A stretch of DNA of 64,000 nt from Patagioenas fasciata (lineage: Eukaryota > Chordata > Aves > Columbiformes > Columbidae), in assembly GCF_037038585.1 (NCBI RefSeq), contig NC_092520.1, positions 124,342,001 through 124,406,000 of the forward strand, read 5' to 3'. Within the stretch, counting starts at the first letter, position 1. Every line of letters begins with the position of its first letter. The translations under genes and the position numbers were made by a program. The notes beneath the pieces are model-generated. The model did not search any database. It saw only the letters and a list, made by a program, of their open reading frames with translations, and was not told where the DNA came from. This document shows positions 38,238 to 51,642 of this stretch, one piece after another.

Positions 38238-40760
38238 AGCGTTTCAGCAGAAACCTCCTGGACTCCACAAGTACGGTCATATCTTTTTCCACAAGAAAAT
38301 AAATTGACTTTAAAAAGCACATAATTGAGTTACACAGTTAAACACTAACATCCTGGTCTTAAGTCTATATTAAGTCAAATATTTGGTCTTAATAACATAT
38401 TCTTCCAGGATTTCACCAAAATATCATTACTGGGAAAAGAAAGAATGCGCTGAACTGTAAAATAAAAGCGTCTCTTGTTCCTTTCAGAGTCCTTTCACTC
38501 CTCTCCTTGCTTAAAAGTTCTTTCAGTGACTGTTAATTAATTGCTCTGATTGAGGTCAAGTTTGAAGATGATATGAGGTTAATTTTAGACTCTCTCGAGT
38601 GCAGACTAAGAAACTCATTACTGTTACTGATGCTTGAGTGTCAAGTTAGGTAGACCTATAATATCTCAGCCTCTCAACGATATTGACCTTTCTGTAAAGA
38701 AGTACTGCCTTGGCCTGTGTCACAGAGGTCTGCTCCTAGTACCTTTTTAATTTCTTTGATTCTGTTGCCAGATTATAAATTACAAGTGAGAGCTCAGAGT
38801 TTCTAATTAGTCTGATGCTCTCCAAGGGGGCTAGCGAGTATAATGTAGTAACACATGTAACTAACCACCACCGAAAGTGCTTTTAGCAGAAAACCAATTA
38901 AAAAGAAAATGAAAAAGAGAAAAAAAATGCACTGTGCTTGCTCTATGCTCATTATCAACTGGTTTAATCATGTGATTAGTCTGATTGTTGGGTAGCAAGA
39001 ATCTTATTGGTTGTAAAGTAAGTTTATACTTGATAAATTTATTATAAGGGAAGTTCATAATTTATAATCTGTGTTTGTATTATAACCATTTCATAGCAAG
39101 TCTGAAACAATTACACACTACGCTACATGCCCCAATTAAGAAGTAACAAACAATAAGAGCAATAGCTTCTGACATCTTCTGTACCAGAGTTAGAAAGCAA
39201 AGAGAAATTATGCACGGCACTGGTCAGTGATTAAAGCTTGTTGATTCCCTTGAAAACCACAGACCATTCCTAAGATGTATTTATTAAAACATACATTTGT
39301 CTTTATTTCCTCTAGCAGAAATAGAGGAATGACTTGAATTATAGACAAGCAGGGAAGACTGAAGTACTCCACAGTCTGTATCACCACCCACTGTAATCCA
39401 GCATGTGAATGTGGTTTGCATTGATGCATCTGAACAGCCTTTAAACTAGCTGGCTTGGCTAGTGACAACCTGCAACTGCTGAGCTCAGCAGAAATTCCCC
39501 AAGTGTGGGAAACTATCCCACTGCCTTCAGCTGAGCTCTGCAGTACCACAATCACACCACTGTGTAACACAAAGTCCCATGGCAGAGTCCTGTTGCGTGT
39601 ATCTATAAAATAGGCAGTAATACTAACAGCTGCAGAGCGGCAAACCCTAGACCAGTTTTAAAAAATGGGATATAGCCAGTTAAATCTATTAGGTCTTTCA
39701 GACACTTTTTGGCCTCGGTAAAAAGTACTTCAAAAATATGGGCCTTAGTCCCTGTTGTCTGAAAATTTATGTGGCCATATATAAAGTACTCTTTAAAGTC
39801 AATTCTAAAAGAAAATAAATGCTGACTATGCAAACTGCAGTTTATGCTTTGTTCATGATGGGTGTATCTATATAGTGCATTTGTGGGTTAGGCCCTCTGT
39901 GGCTTGTGTAAAGAAGGTGTCTCCTTTGATTAGAATTTTCAGTGAGCAGTCAAGCCACTAGTCCCTAAAACTGTCAGTGACATTCTCTCTTTAACCTGGA
40001 TTTTGTTTCTGATTTTGTCAGAATTCAAGGTCATACACACAGTCCTCCTGTGTTTTCCCAGAAAGCCCTCTGAAACAACAGTTTAATCCCATGAAATTTC
40101 TGTAGTCAGGCTCAGCAAAATACTAAAAAACGTGCTCAACATGGAACATGTTTTATTTGCACTGAAAAGACATTCAACACCAGCAGCATAACTGAAGTTA
40201 AGAAAATCCTTGAATATTTTGTTGAATAGGAGTCAAATTTCCTCAATAAATGCAGGCTCCAGCCACAAATAACATAATAATTGCGAATAATTCAGGTTAT
40301 CCATTCTGAGACAATGAGTTCCTTTAACACTAAGCTATGCACAGAGCACGATTCCTAATCTGGTTCAGGTATAAGAGTAAACCTAAGGTCAATTCCAGAA
40401 AGACTGAAAGGCAGACTTCAAATAAAAAATATTCCAAACTCCTTTAGACTATTTGTTTATTTGTTTGTTCAAAAGGAATTTAATTCACAAGCTCCACATT
40501 TCTGTTTTTCTTGAGATTATTTTTTAAATTCAGTAAATTAATTATCTCAGCAGTGCTTATAAACTTGACACTTCTTTCTTCCTCCCATATGATAGCTTGG
40601 TTAGAGAAGCTTCAGGGTATGCGTACTAGAACCAAAGATGTCTTTGAGGTTGCTGTTTTTTAAATTGCTCTTTTCTCTGATATGTCAGGATATTTAGCTA
40701 GAAGCCACTGCAATGATAAATCTCTTGAACTTTACTGGTTTGATATAATGAGTCAATTAG

Positions 40761-40798
40761 AAAAAAAAAAAATTAAAAAAAAGAAAAAAGAAAAAGAT
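40761..40798. repeat. A-rich low-complexity tract
   Basis: About 38 bp of A with scattered T and G (AAAAAG units towards the end). Confidence 0.9.
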
Positions 40799-42451
40799 AA
40801 TGGTATGAAAAGCTATTCACAAAAGTCCTGAAATATTTGAGTGAAAGTTATTGTAAGAACATATGAATTTTCACATACACACTGTATACATACAACTACA
40901 TAACATAACTAGTAAAGTAGCAATGAATAAACAAATCTAGCGCAAGTTGGAATATCTTGTCTTTACTAAGCTTATGCAACACCCTTGATGTCTAGGTTTC
41001 TTTTCAACATTAACACATTAACATTGCCTACAAACAAGGAACTCAAATGTTTATAAAACATCAACTTAAAATGGGATTATATTCAAGATTCTAATAATCG
41101 TTCACCTTCTTTTACCTTAATTTTTTACCTGTTTAGACATACAACTATATGTTAGAACATCTCTTAAATTTTCTTTTTCAAACGTGCATGTGTTCAAATA
41201 GAAAACATAAACAGAGAGTTTTTTAAGAGGTAAGGAAAGAAGGAATGCAGGCCATCCTAAAACAGAGCTTCAGCATCACTAAGAATTTTATTTCACTGCA
41301 TGAATAAATTGGACCCCAGATGCCTGTGACATATCCTGGAGAAATTGATTCTCAAAACAGCCCCCTTTGCTACTTAGGATTTATTTCTAAAGGGATGAAT
41401 TTGCTTGTTGTGCAGTATGAAAGATGTTTGTGTTGTGGTTTGGATTTTGTTTTGTTGTTCTACAAGATTGCCTTAAACTGGCTTCAAATATACATCTCTG
41501 TATTTAAATCCATACAATCAATACATTTTTTCTTAATATTTGTCTGCCTCAATGAGGACTCTCATTGGAGTGGACCCAACTTGAACTCCCATAACAGAGG
41601 CAAATCAACTGGGTAGCTCAGCACGCTGGTTTAGCTACAATACACTGGTAGAAAAAAAGATAATTCAGTTAAAGAAGTGAACTGAAATTTAACTTGATTC
41701 TGGCAGTGTGACATCAGCAACACATCCACAGGATAATGAGGGTCCTTCTTTAAAGAAATGATTCTTAAGTAATCAGATACAGAGAAATTATTTATGATTA
41801 ACACAGTAGTGGTTACACACTGTATTGAAGTTCTAGTATTTCATTTGTTTGTACAGTAGCTACATACACTGCAGTGGAGACACCAAGAGCTATTTGCCAC
41901 TAGAAAAATCAAAATATGGAAAGGTGATCCAATATTTATAAACCAAAATGATTTCAAGTCCCCTTGCCCCAACATATGCTATTTAGCTCAACAGCAAGCG
42001 AATCTGAAGCAAGTTGTCAATCTGGGATGCAACAAAACAAAGCAGAAATATTCTCTAATGTCATCTCAACTGAACATGCAGACAAACAGCCACATTAGTG
42101 CATCATCACTCCTCAACCTACCCGTTTATTAATGCCACAGGGCCTTTACTGTTTCAGACATGACAAAGAGCTTAATAGTTTTACTTTTGTTGTGTGGCAA
42201 ACAGACAATATTTGTTTCAGAGTTTATCCATGAGGACGTTGCCTCCCTACTCCCAGCACTGCTCTTCTTCTCTGCCTGCTCAAGACCTCCTCTGTTGGTT
42301 GATTTTCCATGTCTAATGTGGTTAGGAGCAGCTGAGTGATTTTGAAGTAAAATCCTTCATTACCTTTCCTAACTACATGTCGCTTCAGTTCATTGGGCAG
42401 TTTTGAAGTGCGCTGATAAGCACTAAATGTACTTTGTCTTGAGAAAGGGAT

Positions 42452-42530
42452 AGAATCACAGAATCACAGAACGGCCTGAGTTGGAAGGGACCCACAAGGA
42501 TCACTGAGTTGAACTCCTAGCTCTGGTGTG
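42452..42530 (-). mobile_element. CR1 LINE 3'-end fragment
   Basis: On the plus strand it begins AGAATCACAGAATCACAG, the complement of the CR1 terminal octamer repeat. It continues GGCCTGAGTTGGAAGGGACC and CACAAGGATCACTGAGTT, which is classic CR1 3'-UTR wording in reverse orientation. Similarity fades after about 42530, so only the last 80 bp or so are kept, a severe 5' truncation typical of CR1. It holds no coding sequence. Confidence 0.85.
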
Positions 42531-43870
42531 AGATGTCTGGTCCAGGCAACCAGACAAACCTTACTTTAAAGTAATCTCCCTGAATTGCACGTGGAGGAGT
42601 TTAAGGGTTCTCAGCACAAACCACCTTAATCTACTGACCTTCGTTCCCCTACAGCATTTAATTAATTGTTAACACGAACAGAGCCATTATGGCATTGAAT
42701 TCCTACTACAAACCTTCCAAAGAAATAATAACTTTCACTTTCTCTGGATAGCATCACCAGAGCTACAGGGATACATTTTACATTACACAGAAATAGCAGA
42801 AGTATCATTCAGTTTTACTGCCCTACAACATCAAGGTATACATGTTGACAAGCTCTTTTTAATGCATGTTTAGGGCTCCTCAAAGCCTCAATTCACAAAA
42901 GCGATTCTTATCCCTGTGAGTGTCAGGAACAGCACACAGATGACTCGTCTGAACGAGGTTTACTTACATGACTTAGATGACTTGAGTTTAGTACAACTAG
43001 CATTTGTGAAGATTACCTTTTTATTTAATTACTTTTTTAAAGTGTTATTTAGCTCCACTATACAAAGTCATCAGAGAATGAAAAATTCTCCTACAAGCAG
43101 TTTTACAGTCAGAGGAACCAATTTGGATCCCATTTGTTTCCATTTCAAAAGTGATTATTCTGCATCTTTACTGCAAATTGCTACTTTGCAACAACAAAGG
43201 TGAACATTTGCACTTTGTTTGAAGTGCAGTTGTGAAAACAGAACTAGAGAGCGAGCGTTCACAGCTTGCTGAGATCTTTCTTTTTTTTGCTCACCATTTT
43301 AAGAGGCAGGTGGAGATAAAGGAAACTAACTGGATGTTGCAAAGTCGTGAGGATGGGAAAGAGGAAACAGGAAGTTCAGTTCTGCTCCCCAAAATCTGTC
43401 AAAACCCCAAGTTGTAAACAAGTGTGTGTGGCAACTACACAACCCTTGAAGGGCAAGACTGCAATGTCGGTCATCAAATTTCCATCATCAAGCAGAGGCA
43501 CCACAGCCATCTCAAGGATGCCTTAAACTGTCTTATGTAACAAATCAAAACTTCTTAGGACTGTGTGACAGGCAGCACCTTTGCAGGCACACTTCCCAGA
43601 TATGCCCTAGTTTCAGCCAAGACTCCTCCATGCAAACGGGAGAGCACTCAAACTCTTCCGTTTGAAGCTGCTTACCATGTCTAACAACCAGGCAGAGCAA
43701 GGCATGGGTCATCTAGTCCTCAGCTCTCTGCTGGCTCTTGCCCTTCCTGAGAAAGATTTATACACTGCTTTCTCACAAGAAAATCTTGCATTCGGTGAAT
43801 GTATTGGTATATTGAATTTAAACACACACACAAACCTGCCTCTTCAGGATTCAGATGCAAGATCCCACCT

Positions 43871-43980
43871 GAAAAACAACAAAGGAAAAAAAAAAAAAAA
43901 ACAAACACAACACACACACACACACACACAAAAACAACATAAAACACACAAATAAACAAAAACAAAACCATCAACAACAG
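43871..43980. repeat. A/C-rich low-complexity tract with (CA)n core
   Basis: A long A run (about 43886-43901) is followed by CA repeats (43910-43930) and then A/C-mixed sequence. Strand asymmetry is strong, as at 19.1 and 20.2 kb. Confidence 0.9.
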
Positions 43981-44731
43981 TTTTACAGAATATGAAGTTG
44001 AATCCTGTACACTGATAAATTTGCTGTTATGAATCGTATCCAAGAGAAACCATACACATCTAGACTGTAATTCTGCATCTGATTCACAGCAGCTGCACAG
44101 CACTCCTCTTGTTTCAGCATCACCTGACAGCCTACAGACATTCACATGCTGAACAAGCAGTAAAACGACAATCCTAAGTATGGCTTTGACTTTTTTTAGT
44201 TTTTAACCTCAATATCATAGTCTCCAGCAGTAACATGAGCCACCTTACCTGTTTTTCACTGGAAAAAGTCAGGAAGCTGATTGTGGGCACAATTAATATT
44301 TCTTGTAACAGGAGCTCATTCCCAGACAATATCTTTACCTGTGATGCCTCCCCTCTTGCTTATAGTTCTGAGATTGAACTAATACTGCTACCAAAATGAT
44401 TGACCTAGCCCTCCACCTGCTCTCTGACACAGGGGTCCATGAAGGCAGCTGCAAATCAGAAGTACTATCTTATCATGAATCCCACAGGATGGGCATCTCT
44501 GTGTGAGAGCGACTACTGCCCAAAAGAAATCTGAAACGTGGAGTTTGAGGGATCTGGATCTTACAAATCATGAGAAGAAGTGAGACTCTTTTGTAACACA
44601 AGAAAATGGTCCTATAACCTGCTCCTGATAAGGACAGTTCAGCATTTCATACTTTAATTATTTTATATTTTTGTGAGCTATTTTTCGAATTGCCTTAAAT
44701 ATTTTATGATCGGTAATGCATCTACACAATC

Positions 44732-44757
44732 TTTTTTTTTTTTTTTTTTTTTTTTTT
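44732..44757. repeat. Poly-T tract
   Basis: Uninterrupted run of 26 T, the longest homopolymer in the window. Confidence 0.95.
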
Positions 44758-45073
44758 AGAGAAGACAACATTAAACCAAAGATACCACCTCAAATAGAAA
44801 AGTCTATATCACAACTGTGAAAGCCTGTAAAACTATTTTTACATATCCATAATTTGGTTGAAATTCCAAAGGGCTGTCCTCCAACATAATTAATGTCTAA
44901 CTGGAGATGTAAGGCACTGAGAATTTGTAACAAAAATAGCAGAAGTTTAAGGATAAGAATATACACTGGCCCAAATCCAATCATGCAGAAGTACAGCATT
45001 GGGACAACCCTGCCATATGAGATTTTCTTCCAATACTCAGTGATCAGGGTCTACGAAGAACATACCTCCTTGG

Positions 45074-45232
45074 CCTCCAGAGAGGCTGCGGTGCCTCCGT
45101 CCTTGGAGCTGCTTACAAAAGCCATCTTGACATGGTCCTGGGCAACCACATCTAGGTGGCACTGGTTGGGCAGGGGAAGGGTGGATCAGGTGACCTCCAG
45201 AGGTGCTTTCCAATGTCAACCAGTCTGTAGAA
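45074..45232 (+). mobile_element. CR1 LINE 3'-end fragment
   Basis: The plus strand reads CCTCCGTCCTTGGAGCT, ATGGTCCTGGGCAACCA, CATCTAGGTGGCACTGGTTG and GTGACCTCCAGAGGTGCTTT, then CCAATGTCAACCAGTCTGTA. This is the sense-strand CR1 3' UTR up to the point where the terminal octamers would begin. It is 5' truncated and about 160 bp long, with no coding content. Confidence 0.85.
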
Positions 45233-48086
45233 CATGTAGAAAGTGGAGGCTTTATTTTTAACATATAAATAGACATATGATTATTTACTATGATTTGGTT
45301 ACAAGTTACATCCATTGACTCTATAATTTCCAGTATTCTTGGTAAGCTTTCTTTCTTTAGTTTCTTGAACATTTAAACAGAAAATGCCTTAGCAACAGGA
45401 ACTAACAGCAGATCCTGTGTTCAGAATTAAAAATGTAGAAAGGGTGATCATGAAAACTGGATCAAAAGCAGAATTTTAGAACAGTCAATTATAAGAGCTG
45501 CCCGATTGTAACAGTTTCCCTTCATAGAGGACAATGGTTCTGTCATCTATTATCACAGATAACGATGATAATAGTTGCCCAACTATAATATTAATAATAG
45601 TTTGCTGACAGTTGAGAAGCAAAGGCCACAGAAAGCAGGTGTTTTCCCTGCATCCAAAAACATTAAAGAATTGACCTCAGCTGTACTAGAAAACAGAAGT
45701 AATCTTGAGCATTATTTTCTGTCAGTATAGCACAGTCTCTCAATCTGATTCTCAAATTCTGCAGTAAAGCTAACTGTGCTGATTTCAGAGTGCAGCAGAA
45801 TGGCTACTAGGGTATGTTTTTATACTTAGCTACTGATAAAACTTTTGAAAAGGAAAGCACTCATAATCCAAACTATGAGAAAAACATTCCCCCAAAACTG
45901 TTATTTGGGGAGATCTATGGAATGTGATCATTAATCATGAATATTTCTAATGAATATGCATATTCTTTTGAATAGTTCTAATATGTTGCTTTTATAAGTA
46001 AGCTTCTAAGTCCAGAAATGTCCTCTTTGATGTTAGTACAAACCAGAGGGTAGAAAAAGATATTTTTAATGCTGCTATATTAAATGCTGTTGTGCTGTAT
46101 GGTGTCTCCTTGAAATCATTAATTTTTGGTCGTCTTCTCTCCATTACATTCCTTTTGTGGTACAAAGGGTTCACTGATGGATGACAAAAATGATTAGAGG
46201 CATGAGAAGACTTCCCCCATATGAAATGAGCATGCTAAGATTGAGATGTCTATAGATGAGACAAATAAGAGAGGACACACTAGAACTTTACAGAGTAATG
46301 ACTGTTATAAAAAAGACAAATGGAGTGGAGATGCTCCTATTTGTCATGTCCAATAATAGAGAAAGAATGGTTACCTCAATGGCACTGAAAGGCAAGAAAT
46401 TTAACAGATAAAGGTTTGCTTTTTTCCTCACTTAAACAACAAGTAGGAGTATGGAGCAGATTGAATTTTATTTCATTAAAGAATTTGAAATGTCAGGTTT
46501 GAAGCTGAAAATGAAAGCAGAGTTTAAAAACTGAACACGTTTCCCAGCAAAAATGTAAATATTTCACTGAGAAAAAATGGAAGCATTTTCATGAAAGAAC
46601 TTTTTACTTGTATTTTTCTGCTAAATAAAACTTAAACTGTTACATCATCAAATTTATAAAATCTGATGCAACTGAGTTCTCCTAGGGAAAAGAATTGCCA
46701 ACTGTCTTTTCTTCTATTAATAGCTAGAAGAATATATTTCCACTATATACTATTATGATCAGAAGAATAAATAAGGGTAAGATAGGTTTTTTTTGTATTA
46801 GTTATAAAAACAGTGGCTTTACGTAAGAAAACAATGAAGCTTCTTAAATCTTTCTTAGCTGTGTCCAATAATCAGATTCTTTGGACTACTGAACTAATAC
46901 TGCTAGCTTCTATTTTTGTTTATACACTCCTGAATTCACAGTTCCTGTGTGTTTTTCACTTCCTGAAAACCTTCTCTGTGAAGAATCCAGAATAATTTTT
47001 TTTTTTTTTTTTTTAAATCTAACCGTTCACATATATTTGTCTTCTTTAGTAGAAAAACTAAACATATTTAAAACTGTCCAGGTGAAATGCCATATTTTTT
47101 CACCCTGAACAACTTATCAAGTTTTCACTAAAGTTTATTTCTAAAATATCAAAATAAACCAGAATTATTTTACCTTGTGTAAAAGCAAAAACATTCCCTT
47201 GGTCAGCAAGTAATTTTTACCGACTGTTTTAGCTGAAATCTAAACATAGAAACAAGTGCTGCACCCAAGACTACAATCTTCTTCCACAGCAAATTTCTAA
47301 TGTTCTCTAGCCCCTGCTTAATGGTGTCATTAACAGCATGTTATCCCTTTAACTGTGTCCTTCCACTTTGTTTTGCCTATTCTGTCATTATTAATTCATT
47401 TGGAATCTGCTGTAGTAATACTGATCCTAATGAATTCATTTTATATTAATGTGCATGTCATACTCATCATCATGGGAATTTCCAGTATAATTTTGCCTGA
47501 ATGAAAACAAAACTAATTGCAAAAACAATTTGTTTGCTGTAATAATATATTAGAAGGGAATAACCTCCCTCCATTATTCACAGCATAGGTAGTGTGTCCT
47601 TCCACAGATTCTTTTCTAAAATGTTTTTCTTAATCACATTTGAGCTACCCTGGCAATTTACACATTTAGGTTTGCTTCTTCAGAGAGACCTTATACAAAC
47701 ATCCAGTCCCTTACATAATCATCTGGACTTCAGTGGGGCAACTCTCATGCATAATACTGAAGTACGGAGTTTCTTTGCCTGATTCATGATTTCTTTCCTT
47801 ACCTACCCCAGGTGGATTTTTTTTTCTACAGACAGAACCACAGGCTGCTGATGATTGTTTACAGGCAGAGAGCGTGGTCTTGCCTACAGCTTGCATCAGT
47901 GACATCAACAAAGGAATAAATATTACTGAAATCATGGCATGTATTATGAAGAAGTTAACCTTGCACCTTACAAACCCACACTGCCACAAGTAAGCACGTG
48001 ACACACACCCACCTGATAGCTGATCTTGCTTTTGTACCCTCTCTCCTTCATACAGAAAGCTAGAAATTTTTTGGTTAGGAGTGATG
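45233..48086. other. AT-rich non-coding sequence between CR1 fragments
   Basis: No gene was recognised. A T19 run lies at 46996-47014. Confidence 0.65.
46996..47014. repeat. Poly-T tract
   Basis: Uninterrupted run of 19 T. Confidence 0.9.
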
Positions 48087-48272
48087 ACTGGAGATGTCCA
48101 GTTCAACAGCCTGCTCAAAGCAGGGGTAACTTCAAAGACAGATCACATTGCTCAGGGTCTTGCACGAGCATGTTCTGAACTTCTCCAAGTATGAAGAATT
48201 CATACCCTCCCTGGGTACCTGCTCCAGGACTTCACTATTTGCAGTCTTCTGGCAAAGAAGTCCTTTTCTTAC
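48087..48272 (-). mobile_element. CR1 LINE 3'-UTR fragment
   Basis: Plus-strand blocks GTCCAGTTCAACAGCCTGCT, CAAAGCAGGGGTAACTTCAA, CATTGCTCAGGGTCTTG, GTTCTGAACTTCTCCAAGTA and CCCTGGGTACCTGCTCCAG follow the reverse-complement CR1 3'-UTR order. The usual terminal octamers are not clearly seen at the left edge, so this copy appears diverged or clipped at both ends. It is non-coding. Confidence 0.75.
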
Positions 48273-51263
48273 AAAGAGGATGGTCATTAGATTTTCAGCT
48301 GTTTTGATTCGCTATCAAAAAATCAACAGAAAAATGCAGAAAGTCCCATCTTGATTTGTGTTCCAACTGGCCTTTCAATTTTTGCTTTCCTACACTTTGA
48401 CTGGCATGTCACTGCCTATTCCTGGTGTTGTGGAGTTCCATATCTATGCTAAAACACTCTTTTAACTGGTAAGGAACAAGGTTGATACAGTCTAGATTTT
48501 CCATTCAAATAGAATTACTTGAAAGTATGAGCATTTATCCTGACCTTGTCTGATCTGTGGAAGTGAGCTCAAAAACTTGCAAAAACAGCATTCAGTATAA
48601 AAATAACACTTTCTCCATTCATTTTTTTGTTTATTTTTATTTCAAAAACCAGTTTGATTCTTAACAAAGCACGAGATGTTTCTGAGCATTCTCTGCCTAA
48701 ACTTATCCAAATACTCCATTAGCATACAAGTGAAAGGCTGTTAAACTAAAACCGTAGTGTGACTAGTGCTCACAGCAATACAGAACGCTCCCGAAACAAA
48801 ACCCAAAAGCAAACGAAATATAACTTAGTGAACTACAGTCCATTAGTTATTTTTAAAAATTAAAATGCATTTCTGCAGTTGCATCAGAATGTGTGGATCG
48901 TAGCACATGATACGTGTACTTTTAAGGCTATACAGCTTCCTGTAATATTCTCGTGTTTGACCACTTAAGGCGAGTTCTTTTCTATCAACCCTTTTCTCAT
49001 ATTGACGTGAACAGAGATGCTTATATCTGCCCCTATCATCAACCTGCTTTTTGTATTTCAGAGGACAAGTGGTCTGATCCTTTTTCCTGGAAAAACAATT
49101 CTTTATTTTCATAATTGTGTTACTTTTTCTGTGCACATGGCTTGTTTGGTTCAAACTGCCAAGTTTCAGCTGTTGATTTATCTCCCTTGTATCATGGTCT
49201 ATCATGGGGCAACAGAGGACACACCTGTCACGTTAAAAAGACTTCAAAAAATCAGAAGTCCTGCAGATGATCAGTGTCTCCTTCAGATACCTACTGTAAA
49301 GGATTTCTCCAAAGTGATTAACCACATTGTGAACAGGTTTAAGGTCCTAGTACTACAAAGTTATCTGATTTCTAACTGAAATAGTCCCATTGAAGTAATG
49401 GGTGGCTTCGCTGGGAAACTCATCTGGAGAGTCCTCATAGGAACACACAGGATTAACCCTTTTTCCAATGAGAACAGAAAAAACTTCAGTCCTTGTGAAG
49501 ACTTTGGATCTTAGACTCATGAAAATGGGCATTTTTAAACATTCGAGACAAAGCAGTGCTTAGACTCGAAAAAGACATGAAGTTACATTCCAGCCCCACT
49601 CAGTCTTTACTTAAAATGACTGCATGTTAGCAACAGCTGTCCTTTCTAACAAATTATTTTTCTGCCATCTATTTTTGCCATCATTTAAAAATGATTTGTA
49701 TTGCTGCAGTTATTGATCCCCCACGGAGCTGCCATTAGGATGTGACCTCTTCTATATGGAGTTGTTACAACATGTAAGTGCTGGGAGGGTGAATTTACAA
49801 ATAAATAGATGCCATTAACTCTGAAAATTTCTTTCAAGATAAAAAGCTCACAAGCTCTAATGCAAATTTTAAACATTAACCAGTAGAGAATTAAAGTGCA
49901 TCTTAGAATCAAATCCCCGTCCAAAGTCACTAGGGAAGTTGTATAAGTAGTGTAAAACTGACAGCAGTGGTGGCCAAATGCTTATGAAACTCTAGGTCCT
50001 GTTGTCCTTAACATGTATAAGTGGAGGAGTACAGACTTTGTATCCAAGAGTTTTGAAGATCAATCAACCTTAATTTACACCAAAAACAAATCTCCAGGAA
50101 ATCTGAAGTGAATTTTAGCAAAGACAGGTGCATTTATAATTGAAGTGTAAGAGAAAAATAATCAAAGACTTTGTGATACAAATTTTAAGTCGGTCTTTGC
50201 TTTATACTCTACGGTAGTTTGGGCACGTTTCTACATAGTAATTTTACCCGTAATGGAAAACACCTCTGTCTCTTACTGCAAGCTGATACTTTTATGTAAG
50301 ACTGATTCTTACTTAACCTCTGGCTAACAAGCCTATTTACCATCAATGTCATCTCAAAAAACAGAATGAAAATAATCAAGGAGATGAACAAGTTGGTATC
50401 CACTCCCAGCCATATACAATGATGCATTTCACACACAGCCTAATATATCGTTGCTGTAGAACCAAGGAGGCTGAGAGAATGTCAAAGTCATTTTTAATCC
50501 CAATATAAGCCAGCCCATAGTGCCTACAAGCAATTACTCACATTCAAGGGCCTGACCTCTAATGTATCAGAACATGCATCTTTGATTGTCATCCTCGTAA
50601 CTGTTTTAGAGGAACTAGGGTTGTGTGGAGAAAGGTAAGTCCACATCATGGAAGATTTTGGTGGTATTTTTAGGTAGAAAGCTGAGCCCAAGCTTGAACA
50701 CAGGGCTTCCCCTACCCAGCCTCTTTGTTCACAGCAGAGGGCATGGATACTCATGCAACTCAAATAAAGCCCAAAGGTTATAAATACTAAACACTTCCAT
50801 TCAAAATATCTTTACGCTTCTACTGGACAGATTGCGGCCACCCTGGGTTTGGGTTATTCCTTGACCTCTACATTTGGATTGGTTTTGGTCATTCCTTGAT
50901 CTCTGGTGTTACCCAAAATCCTTCAGCTGAGACTCTGTAAGCTGATCTGTTTTTCAGTGCAAGTCAAGAGCAGCCATACAGTGAGTTGCAGCAATGCGTC
51001 TGTTTCTCCAATATAGCTCCTGGCTGTTCTCTGACAATTTAGTTGTTCCCCCCCAGCTTTCTTCTTTTGCATAACCTAGAGATACCCCATGCACGATCCA
51101 CATCAGAAAAGGCAGCTTGTATTTATTCTAGAAGGTTGGTGTCCCCCGCCTTGGACCGCCAGTAGGTTTCAGAAGAAGCCAAGAACATGAACAGCACATG
51201 AGACTAATAGCTTAGGTTTTGATTTGGTGACTAATTCATATAGTTAATACTTCAAATACTAAG
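48273..51263. other. AT-rich non-coding sequence between CR1 fragments
   Basis: No gene was recognised. Two overlapping 120-codon frames on opposite strands (48843-49205 minus, 49017-49379 plus) have no recognisable domain and are treated as chance. Confidence 0.6.
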
Positions 51264-51642
51264 ATCATAGAACCATAGAATGATCTTCTTTGGAAAAGAC
51301 CCTGGAGATCATTAAGTCCAACCATTAACCTACACTACCAAGTCCACCTCTTAACTATGTCCTCAAGAACTTCATCTGTATGTCTTTTAAATGCCTTCAG
51401 GGACAGTGACTCAACCACTTCCTGGGAAGCCTGTTCCAGTGCCTGACAGCCTTTTTCTGTGAAGAAATTTTTCCTTAAATCCAATCTAAGCATTCCCTGC
51501 AACAACTTGAGGTCATTTCCTCTTGTCCAATCACTTTCTACTTGGGAGAAGAGGCCAACAGCCTCCATGCTACGACCTCCTTAGAAGTAGTTACAGAGAG
51601 CTATAAAAGGTCTCCCCTCAGCCTCCTTTTCTCCAGGATAAA
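51264..51642 (-). mobile_element. CR1 LINE 3'-UTR fragment
   Basis: The plus strand starts ATCATAGAACCATAGAATG (terminal octamer complement). It continues CTGGAGATCATTAAGTCCAA, CAGGGACAGTGACTCAACCA, CTTCCTGGGAAGCCTGTTCC, GAAGAAATTTTTCCTTAAAT, CAACTTGAGGTCATTTCCTC and GGTCTCCCCTCAGCCTCCTT. That is about 380 bp of continuous CR1 3' UTR in reverse orientation, truncated at CTCCAGG. The minus-strand 77-codon frame inside (51335-51568) is translated UTR, not a gene. Confidence 0.93.

Larger units (their letters stand above)
31768..42451. other. AT-rich unique non-coding sequence
   Basis: More than 10 kb with no recognised gene or interspersed repeat. It contains a T/G tract (36084-36123), A17 (36779-36795), A15 (37741-37755), a (GT)n (38221-38237) and an A-rich tract (40761-40798). 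The open frames here, up to 120 codons, have no recognisable domain. Confidence 0.65.
42531..45073. other. Non-coding sequence between CR1 fragments
   Basis: No gene was recognised. It contains an A/C-rich tract (43871-43980) and T26 (44732-44757). The 141-codon minus frame at 43720-44145 runs through the A/C tract and is not credible as a gene. Confidence 0.65.

Noticed and set aside
43720..44145. 141-codon minus-strand frame as a membrane protein
   Set aside because: It runs through the A/C low-complexity tract, which generates its Val/Cys/Phe run. No family was recognised.
51335..51568. 77-codon minus-strand frame as a small gene
   Set aside because: It is the CR1 3' UTR read through in one frame.
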